This document shows, in pieces, positions 1 through 6,600 of a stretch of DNA of 9,879 nucleotides. Below the pieces are notes generated by a model. That model saw nothing but the letters and a program-made list of their open reading frames with translations. It made no database searches and was not told the origin of the DNA. Source of the stretch: Flavobacteriales bacterium. GTDB taxonomy: Bacteria > Bacteroidota > Bacteroidia > Flavobacteriales > Flavobacteriaceae. The number at the start of each line of letters is the position of its first letter. Within the stretch, counting starts at the first letter, position 1. The translations under genes were made by a program, and so were the position numbers. The stretch lies in the NCBI GenBank assembly GCA_027033875.1, contig JALVKK010000201.1, positions 1 to 9,879 of the forward strand, in the 5' to 3' direction.

Positions 1-934
1 CAATGCGGGCAAAATAAAAGGGGCGAACCGTGATATTAAAATCTTTATTGGTCAGTTTCCAATTGGCACCGGCATCGTCAGAAACATACAAACCACTTTT
101 GTCTGCATATTCGGATTCTATCACACTATATAAACGGTTAGAATCGGTAGGTGCAACGGCTATAGCTATACGTCCTAATTTTCCTTGCGGAAAACCGTTG
201 TGAATTTTGTGCCAGGTTTTACCACCGTCAACGGTTTTTAACAATGCAGACTCATATCCACCGGAATTAAAAGACCAAGGGGTGCGACGGAATTGCCAAA
301 GGGCGGCATACATTATATTAGGATTTTGCGGGTCCATAACCAAATCGGAAACCCCCGTATCCGGTTTGCCGGAAAGAATTTTTTGCCAAGTTTTTCCGCC
401 ATCAGTAGTTTTAAATACCCCGCGCTTGTCATAATCTCCCCAAAGATGACCGAGAATCGCTACATATAGCGTATCGGGGTGTTCCGGATGAATAAGAATA
501 CTGCTGATGCGTTCGGAATCCTCAAAACCTATTTTTTTCCAATTGACACCACCGTCTGTCGATTTGTACAAACCATTACCGGGTAGGGTACTATTACGAG
601 TCCAAGTCTCACCGGTACCAACCCATATCACTCGGCCCGGTCTTTTCGGATCTATAGCTATGCAACCTATAGACGAATTGTGCTTGTCAAAAACCGGTAC
701 GAAATCAAACCCGCCATTTTGAGATTTCCAAACCCCGCCTCCTGCCGTTCCAACATATATCGTATTGTTATCCGTAGGATGAACGGCAATATCCGCTACC
801 CTGCCACTGGTTACGGTCGGTCCTAAATGTCTGGCTCGTAAAGCACCGAAAACTTGTTTGCCGGTTAGTTTGCTTATTTGGGCATTTGTGATTAGTATGA
901 TAAAAATCGCTGATAATGTGAATAATTTTTTCAT
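1..934 (-). CDS. Secreted BNR-repeat (glycosyl hydrolase-like / sortilin-like) protein, N-terminal 311 aa, runs off the window
   Basis: The frame is open from ATG at 934-932 to the left edge, so the C-terminus is missing. Residues 1-19 are a signal peptide (MKK, hydrophobic core, end TNAQ). The stretch HLGPTVTSGRVADIAV at residues 36-51 is typical of the large (about 1000 aa) Bacteroidota proteins annotated as BNR or VPS10/sortilin-like glycosyl hydrolase. BNR/Asp-box motifs lie at residues 124-132 (KSTDGGVNW), 175-183 (KTTDGGKTW) and 233-241 (KTVDGGKTW), with degenerate ones near 70-78 and 284-292. WVGTGE (104-109) and DTGVSDLVMDP (192-202) also fit this family. Such repeats form the blades of a beta-propeller. 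The enzymatic label is inherited in databases and no catalytic residue is evident here, so activity is unproven. The LolA-like gene lies upstream on the same strand, 174 bp away. No Shine-Dalgarno is visible; the start is set by the signal peptide. Confidence 0.88.
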   Translation of the reverse strand, partial: MKKLFTLSAIFIILITNAQISKLTGKQVFGALRARHLGPTVTSGRVADIAVHPTDNNTIYVGTAGGGVWKSQNGGFDFVPVFDKHNSSIGCIAIDPKRPGRVIWVGTGETWTRNSTLPGNGLYKSTDGGVNWKKIGFEDSERISSILIHPEHPDTLYVAILGHLWGDYDKRGVFKTTDGGKTWQKILSGKPDTGVSDLVMDPQNPNIMYAALWQFRRTPWSFNSGGYESALLKTVDGGKTWHKIHNGFPQGKLGRIAIAVAPTDSNRLYSVIESEYADKSGLYVSDDAGANWKLTNKDFNITVRPFYFARI

Positions 935-947
935 TTTTAGTGATGTT

Positions 948-990
948 GGTTATTTGGTTATTTGATGTCAGATGTCAGATGTCAGATGTC
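948..990. repeat. Two short tandem repeats in the spacer upstream of the BNR gene
   Basis: GGTTATTT occurs twice in tandem (948-955, 956-963), directly followed by GATGTCA three times in tandem (964-984) plus a partial fourth copy, GATGTC (985-990). The array lies 14-56 bp upstream of the minus-strand start at 934, so it would sit in the 5' leader or near the promoter. Copy number could vary by slippage. No function is known to me. Confidence 0.85.
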
Positions 991-1040
991 GGATGAATAA
1001 GTTAAATGTAATGAATATCAAATAAAAGAACGCTGATTTT

Positions 1041-1053
1041 AGATTTCAGATTT
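1041..1053 (-). repeat. Inverted copy of the 13-mer AAATCTGAAATCT
   Basis: The plus strand reads AGATTTCAGATTT, the exact reverse complement of the 13-mer found at 2260-2272 and 2288-2300. It lies in the spacer just downstream of the LolA-like gene, so copies in opposite orientation flank that gene. The rest of the 935-1108 spacer shows no gene and no hairpin followed by a T run. Confidence 0.8.
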
Positions 1054-1108
1054 TTCACTTCTTAAATCGAAAATCCTTGTTCGGTATTCGTTATTCAAAA
1101 TTAATCAT

Positions 1109-1867
1109 TTACTTATCACTACTTTCTTTAAACTCAAAGATACTTTTATCAATTTCCGGATTGATTTCAATTTTTGTTATTTTTACTTCCTGACCGTTTT
1201 GTCCGTTAAACTTGTTCATCATACTGAAAGGAAAATAAATACCATTTACTTCTTGATAATCACTAAAAATTTGTTGAAATTTGGCTCCTTTCATCGGTCC
1301 GTCTTTTATTTCTGTTTCAACAACCACAGGCACATAATTTTCCGCGTCAAAATAGTAAAAACTTTCTTTGATACTTTCTTTACCGTCTTTAATTTCCGGT
1401 TTTTGAGTCAACTTGATTTTAAAGGTTTCAACACCTTCTATTTCTTCTTTTCCGAGATATGCTATTTTGTAAGATTTTTCTTTATAATTTAGAAAAGGAC
1501 TGATAAAATCACCACCGGCGTTTCGTTTCATATTTTCGGTAGCTTCATTATCCATTTTTTCGTTTTTCATATTCATAAAATTGGTATGCCAAGCGGTTTT
1601 GCCGTCAAAAGCCACTTGTACTAATTTTTTGCCTTGAATGTCGGTGGCAATATATTGTTTACCGTCTTTAGTCATGTATATTTCTATAGGTAAATCCATA
1701 CCCTGAGCTTTTGTAGATGCTTGAATATGAAGTGATTTTATGGATTCTAACTTATCTTTTCCACCAATATTTTCAAAATATTGATTGATAATTTCGTCGG
1801 CTGTTTGAGCAGAAACAAAACCGGTAATAAAAAGGGTAATGAAGCTAAAAAATAGGTTTTTGTACAT
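1109..1867 (-). CDS. Secreted LolA-like outer-membrane-lipoprotein-sorting family protein, 252 aa
   Basis: Starts at ATG 1867-1865 and ends at TAA 1111-1109. Residues 1-21 form a signal peptide ending VSAQ, with no lipobox cysteine, so a soluble periplasmic protein is likely. The mature part starts with DEIINQYFENIGGKDKLESI, then alternating beta-strand sequence: KSLHIQASTKAQG, IEIYMTKDGKQYIAT, VQVAFDGKTAWHTN, a segment naming a stored intermediate (YYFDAENYVPVVVETE, about 170-185) and YQEVNGIYFPFSM near residues 208-220. This layout is that of Bacteroidota proteins annotated as LolA-like or 'outer membrane lipoprotein-sorting protein', an open beta-barrel that can hold a lipid or acyl chain. 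The ligand here is unknown, and it is not the canonical LolA. The next gene on the strand is the BNR protein, and they may be co-transcribed. Family assignment is by pattern, without a search. Confidence 0.75.
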   Translation of the reverse strand: MYKNLFFSFITLFITGFVSAQTADEIINQYFENIGGKDKLESIKSLHIQASTKAQGMDLPIEIYMTKDGKQYIATDIQGKKLVQVAFDGKTAWHTNFMNMKNEKMDNEATENMKRNAGGDFISPFLNYKEKSYKIAYLGKEEIEGVETFKIKLTQKPEIKDGKESIKESFYYFDAENYVPVVVETEIKDGPMKGAKFQQIFSDYQEVNGIYFPFSMMNKFNGQNGQEVKITKIEINPEIDKSIFEFKESSDK

Positions 1868-1899
1868 AATATTATATTTTAAATTTATTTAATAATGAC

Positions 1900-1931
1900 G
1901 AAAGATAATAAATTTTGTTACAATTAAGAAA
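1900..1931 (-). promoter_or_regulatory. Possible Bacteroidota-type promoter of the LolA-like gene
   Basis: Read on the minus strand, TTTC (1931-1928) is followed after 20 bp by TATCTTTC (1907-1900), against the phylum consensus TTTG, about 19 bp, TAnnTTTG. Each box deviates at its final G. It would place transcription start about 25-30 bp upstream of the ATG at 1867. In DNA this AT-rich the match could be chance. Confidence 0.25.
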
Positions 1932-1941
1932 TAATTTTTGT

Positions 1942-1969
1942 TTTTAACAAAATTTTATGTTTGTTAAAA
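1942..1969. repeat. 10-bp perfect inverted repeat with 8-nt spacer
   Basis: TTTTAACAAA (1942-1951) and TTTGTTAAAA (1960-1969) are perfect reverse complements. The site lies 75-102 bp upstream of the LolA-like start, just beyond the candidate promoter. That is where an operator for a dimeric regulator could sit, but the arms are A/T-rich and may be fortuitous. Confidence 0.6.
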
Positions 1970-2211
1970 TCATGAATTAATTTTGGATATATAAACTTAA
2001 CAATTCTTCATTTGCACTTTCCACTCAAAAAACTAACAAACCACACAAAAACATTAAAATATTTTTATTAACTTTACGCATAGTTTTATTTTAATATGAA
2101 TTTCATAATTTAAAACATATAAGATAAACACCTAAAAACCAATTATATGACACCTAACACTTAACTTCAAAACCAGACACTTCGGTATATGCTTTGCGAT
2201 GCATGAGCAAC

Positions 2212-2237
2212 CCCTACAAATGTAGGGACAGTGTCCC
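2212..2237. repeat. Two overlapping palindromes, REP-like intergenic element
   Basis: CCCTACA (2212-2218), AA, TGTAGGG (2221-2227) is a perfect 7-bp inverted repeat. Its right arm shares GGG with a second perfect one, GGGACA (2225-2230), G, TGTCCC (2232-2237). The two hairpins are mutually exclusive. The relatively GC-rich element in AT-rich surroundings resembles repetitive extragenic palindromes. No T run follows, so it is not a classic terminator. Confidence 0.75.
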
Positions 2238-2259
2238 AACCTTAGTCAATGATTTACAG

Positions 2260-2300
2260 AAATCTGAAATCTGAGATCGCAAATCGCAAATCTGAAATCT
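2260..2300 (+). repeat. Two copies of 13-mer AAATCTGAAATCT separated by AAATCGC-type repeats
   Basis: Identical copies lie at 2260-2272 and 2288-2300; between them is a doubled CGCAAAT-like stretch (GATCGCAAATCGCAAAT). A third copy lies inverted at 1041-1053. Simple-looking ATCTGAAATC repeats of this kind behave as interspersed intergenic repeats. No coding potential is seen. Confidence 0.75.
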
Positions 2301-2307
2301 TCTGATT

Positions 2308-2380
2308 CTGCCAAAAGGCAGTAGCCCCTAACTTTAAATACAAAAACTATTTAAAGCAGACAAAACCGGACAATTCCGGT
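2308..2380. repeat. Two small hairpins upstream of the BNR/T9SS operon
   Basis: CTGCC-AAAA-GGCAG (2308-2321) is a 5-bp stem with a tetraloop. ACCGGA-CAAT-TCCGGT (2365-2380) is a 6-bp stem with a tetraloop and lies 40 bp before the ATG at 2420, so it may fold in the mRNA leader. Neither has a T tract typical of a terminator. Confidence 0.55.
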
Positions 2381-2419
2381 AATATTTATTAATTTTTTAA
2401 AACTCAAAATTTATGACTC

Positions 2420-3673
2420 ATGAAAAAAATCTTTTTTCTATGGATGACCTTGGGCTGGCTAACCGCTATAAACGCCCAATGGATTGAGCAAAATTCCGGT
2501 ACCACCCACTATCTCAATGATGTCTATTGTATTAGCGAAGATACCGTTGTGGTAGTAGGAAATTACGGTACGATCTTACGAACAACCAATGGTGGTACGC
2601 AATGGAATACCATATCTTGTCCAACCACTGAACACTTAAACCGCGTTAAATTTGCCGATGCTCAAACCGGCTATATTGCCGGCGAACATGATACTTTATT
2701 AAAATCTACCGATGCCGGACAAACTTGGCAAAGTTTAAATACCGGTTATAATAACAATTTTACAGCCGTTAGTTGTGTTTCAGCCGATACTGTTTATATA
2801 GGTGGCTTTGATGAACTAATTCTTAAAACCACTGATGGCGGATTATCTTGGACGACTGAACATACAGGAGGTTGGCATCATATTAAAGACATACAAATGA
2901 TTAACGATACTTTGGGTTATGCCGTAAGTGACACTGCCCATGGTAAAATCTATAAAAAAAGTAACGCAAACAACCAGTGGCATGAAATAGGGAATATTGA
3001 ATCTGATTTTAATGCATTATATATGCTTAGTGACCAAGAAGGTGTTTTTCTAAACGAATTTGAATTTCTTAAAACCCTTGATGGAGGAAATAGTTTTATC
3101 TCAATCACATCTCCGTCTTTTGATACAGTCGTACCTTGTCCTTATGATATTTATGCTACTGATATGAACCAGATTTGGATTGTAGGATATGTTTGCACGA
3201 TTAGCGCATCTAACGATTCGGGGCGTATTGTTAAATATTCGCTAAATAATGACCCCAATACCGGCTATATTAATCAAATAGAAGTTGCTGAGACAAATAA
3301 TTATAATGTTTTACATGCTATTACATTTTACAATAATGTTGGATATGTAGTTGGATATGGTACCATTTACAAAAATACCACGGGACAAAACTATTTTCCC
3401 GGAGGGGGCGATGTTGCTGAAATATCTAAAGAAATCTTTAGCATCAGCCCAAACCCCGCCAAAAACCAAGTCTTTATAAACCTAAAAGACAATAAAATAC
3501 AATATCCGGTACAATACCATATTGTTGATTTAGAAGGAAAAGAACTTACACCCTTTATGGCTTTACAAACCGGTAAGCCGATAGACGTGAGCCGTTTAAC
3601 CAAGGGTATCTATTTGATACAAGTCCAAAATCAGGGACAAATTTATACCCAAAAATTACTTATCCAAAAATAA
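2420..3673 (+). CDS. Secreted BNR/YCF48-like propeller protein with T9SS type A sorting domain, 417 aa
   Basis: Starts at ATG 2420 (another ATG at 2413 is out of frame) and ends at TAA 3671-3673. Residues 1-20 form a signal peptide ending AINAQ. Asp-box-like motifs recur at residues 53-62 (LRTTNGGTQW), 94-103 (LKSTDAGQTW), 135-144 (LKTTDGGLSW), 179-187 (degenerate) and 217-225 (LKTLDGGNSF), each after a VxxGxxG or GYxxG strand. This is the pattern of YCF48/BNR beta-propellers. The last 83 residues form a T9SS C-terminal domain: ISPNPAKNQVFINL, then VDLEGKEL, then a Gly-Ile-Tyr strand (KGIYLIQV) and a final KLLIQK. T9SS would carry it across the outer membrane, where the domain is removed and the protein attached or released. 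No enzymatic residues are evident, so a binding or adhesion role is only inferred. The peptidase gene follows after 6 bp. Confidence 0.88.
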   Translation: MKKIFFLWMTLGWLTAINAQWIEQNSGTTHYLNDVYCISEDTVVVVGNYGTILRTTNGGTQWNTISCPTTEHLNRVKFADAQTGYIAGEHDTLLKSTDAGQTWQSLNTGYNNNFTAVSCVSADTVYIGGFDELILKTTDGGLSWTTEHTGGWHHIKDIQMINDTLGYAVSDTAHGKIYKKSNANNQWHEIGNIESDFNALYMLSDQEGVFLNEFEFLKTLDGGNSFISITSPSFDTVVPCPYDIYATDMNQIWIVGYVCTISASNDSGRIVKYSLNNDPNTGYINQIEVAETNNYNVLHAITFYNNVGYVVGYGTIYKNTTGQNYFPGGGDVAEISKEIFSISPNPAKNQVFINLKDNKIQYPVQYHIVDLEGKELTPFMALQTGKPIDVSRLTKGIYLIQVQNQGQIYTQKLLIQK

Positions 3674-3679
3674 CATACT

Positions 3680-6600
3680 ATGAAAAAATTACTCATTTTA
3701 GTATTTTGGCTCGAGTGGTTCGGTAGCTTTGCCCAAGTTACGGGTAGCCTGCAAACCCAAGCCCAAGACTACACTTTTAATAGTGTTTTGCAATACATTG
3801 ATATTCAAGTAATTACCCCCCCCCGTTAAGGTAACTGTAACGGCATTAGACAGCGTAGCCGCTCCCAAACTCCCTGTTTTTATTCAAAACTTCGTCTTAC
3901 CCGCCGGCAGTCAAGTTATCGGTTTACAAGTTAATCCAACGGATTTATATACTTTTAATAATACCTATTATATCGCCCCGGTACAACCACCTTGTATTAT
4001 CGGGCAGGTTTGTGATACCGTAGCGCCCAATCCGGCGGTATATAACAGCCATACGGCTTATCCGGCTCAAAATGCCAAAATCATCGCCGACCGGTATATT
4101 TTTGACCAACACGTTGTTAGTGTGGCGGTTTGTCCATTCCGGTATATTCCGGATGATAGGGAATTAGCCCTATACAGGCAAGTGGATTTTAGCATTCAAT
4201 ATACCAACGGCAGCTATACCGCTTCGGGGCATATTAGTGCAAACATGCAAAGTTTAACCCGAAACTTTGTTAAAGATATGGTGGCAAACCCACAAAGCTT
4301 ACAAGATATGCGGCGTCCGAGTCAACCGCCAGGTCCGGTTATAGGCACATGTACCAAACAAGTCCTGCACTGGCAAACCGACGACATCGGTGACCGCCCT
4401 GATTATATCATTATTACCAATAATGCTTTAAAACCGGCTTTTCAAGAACTAGCCGATTATAAAACCCAACGGGGAATACCGACGGTCATTGCTACGGTCG
4501 AAGATATCTATAATCGATATCCCGGCGTGGACCATCCCGAACAAATCAGAAATTACTTAAAGGATGTCAAGCAATATTGGAATACCGTAAACATCTTAAT
4601 CGGTGGTGATACTGATATTGTACCGGCAAGATATACTAGAGGAATAGTTCGAGCCCCAACAGATAGGTACTATAATGATTTAATGGGGAACTGGAATATA
4701 GCTATAACAAATTATTATTATTTTAATAATATTGATAATATCATCGGCCGCTTACCGGTAAAAACGATTCAAGAAGTCACAAATATGATTCAAAAAATTA
4801 AACTCTATGAGAGGTTAAATGTAGGTGACAGAAATTATATCAACCATTTTTTATTTACCGGTGCTTATCAGAAATATACTGATTCAACAGATTACAATAC
4901 ACATATAATGAGTGTAGCAGCACAATTTTATAACGACCCTATATTAAACGGAAAAAATAAATGGATGTTATTAGATGATTATACTACCCATTCATTGAAT
5001 ACAAATTTTTTTCCAAATGGGTGTATTGGGGAAGAGCTCAATAAAGAACATTTTACCAATGCTTTAAACGATGGACATAATGGGCAAGCTTTTCATTTTG
5101 TGTATCATGCTGACCATGCTAACCCATATGCTATTGGGACGTCATCGGTAAGAAAAGGGCAAACTTTTAACACTCAAGATGCCGATAACCTGCACAATAC
5201 CTATCCGCAAATTATGCTAACCGTTGGCTGCGAACCCGGACAATTTGATAAAGATTGCTTTGCTGAACATTATATCAACAATCCGAATGGTGGAGGCGTA
5301 GCTATTTTAGCCAATCCGGATAGTACATTAACAAGAGATGGAGATGATATACCTATTGCATTTTTTAATAAAGTGTATGGGACAGGCAATTCCAGTTTGG
5401 GATTATCAGCTATGAATATTTATACCTCTCCTTCTATCAATGCAGTATATACTTATGAATTATTCGGCGACCCCACTATGCAAGTTTGGTCAGATGCCCC
5501 GCAAGATATTGCTTTGTCAGTGCCGGCAGATATAAATATAGATAACGGCACCACTAATGCCTATACGGTCAGTATCAATGATTTAAACGAACCGGCGACC
5601 CTTACGGTTTATAAATACAATAACCAAACCCAACAAATAGAGGTTTACGGTAGTCAAAGGCTTGCGGCACATACCACTTCGGCAAGCTTTTATCTGCAAC
5701 CGGATACCGAAGGCGATATGACCGTAACGGCTACTGCCAAAAATTATATTCCGGCTACGGCTTCCACACATGTTCATTTGCCGCAGGCACATTTATATGT
5801 AACCAATACGGCTTTTAACGATGCCAACGGCAACGGTGCCATAGAACCGGGCGAAACGGTGGATTTAAGCTTAACTTTGACCAATTCCGGCGGGGCTGCT
5901 ATCGATAATGTCCAAACGGTTTTAGAACCGGATATGGGTTTAAACGGTTTAGTTACGGTTACCCAAGCCAATGTCAATGCCACCGGCAGTTTTGCCCCCG
6001 GCAGCCAACAAGTCTTAAACGGGTATCAATTTCAAGTCGGGAATAACGGCGCCATACCAAGGTATTTAAAATTTTGGTTGAAGATAACCAATGATAACGG
6101 CTACCAACACCGTGATGAGATATATTTGGATATGACAAATGTCCAATTAGATTTGGGACCGCGATTGGTCCATGATGACAACGGTAATATCATCAATCCG
6201 GATCAACTTCAAGACGGAGTAGAATACAATTTATATGTAGGCGTTGCTAATAACAGTTCCGTCAGTCAGGTAATAAGCAGTGCAACATTGACATCCGGTG
6301 ATACCAATTTGATTCAAGTCTTGCAAGCCACAAGTGCCTATCCGGATATTCCGGCATTTGAACGTCAAAATAATGCCACGGCTTATCGTATCAAAGTCGT
6401 TGATATGAGTAGCAATACTTTGCCTTTAAATTTACAAATCACCAATGCATTTGGGGTTACCAAAGATTTTTCGTTTGATTTATTAGAAGCCATGCCACCT
6501 ATAATCAGTGGTTATCATTTTACTTCCACCGATATATCTATTAAGTTGATGTGGTCACCCGTGTACCCACAACCAAAAGGTTACAATATTTACAGAAGTG

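Larger units (their letters stand above)
1868..2419. other. Gene-free divergent intergenic region, 552 bp
   Basis: This separates the minus-strand LolA-like gene from the plus-strand operon, so it should hold both promoters. It is very AT-rich up to about 2160, then becomes repeat-rich. No open frame with protein-like composition was found. It holds an AT-rich inverted repeat (1942-1969), two overlapping palindromes (2212-2237), two copies of a 13-mer (2260-2300) and two small hairpins (2308-2321, 2365-2380). On the plus strand a loose match to the Bacteroidota promoter (TTG at 1983-1985, TTCATTTG at 2007-2014, 21-bp spacing) is too far from 2420 to be trusted. Confidence 0.8.

Noticed and set aside
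207..722. Plus-strand open frames at 207-434 and 507-722
   Set aside because: They lie antisense to the strongly supported BNR-repeat gene (934 to the left edge) and have no recognisable domain or signal peptide. They are shadows.
1199..1492. Plus-strand 97-codon frame rich in Phe, Ile and Tyr
   Set aside because: Antisense of the LolA-like gene. The Phe-rich composition arises from complementing Lys/Glu codons.
2212..2237. Intrinsic terminator between the divergent genes
   Set aside because: The palindromes are not followed by a T tract on either strand, and no gene ends nearby.
2260..2300. CRISPR array
   Set aside because: The repeated unit is 13 bp with one irregular 15-bp gap. There are no regular spacers and no cas gene in the window.
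3680..3829. Independent small gene of 49 codons
   Set aside because: It is a signal peptide plus a short propeptide start, and the neighbouring frame continues sensibly from the C run. It is better read as the 5' end of the peptidase gene.
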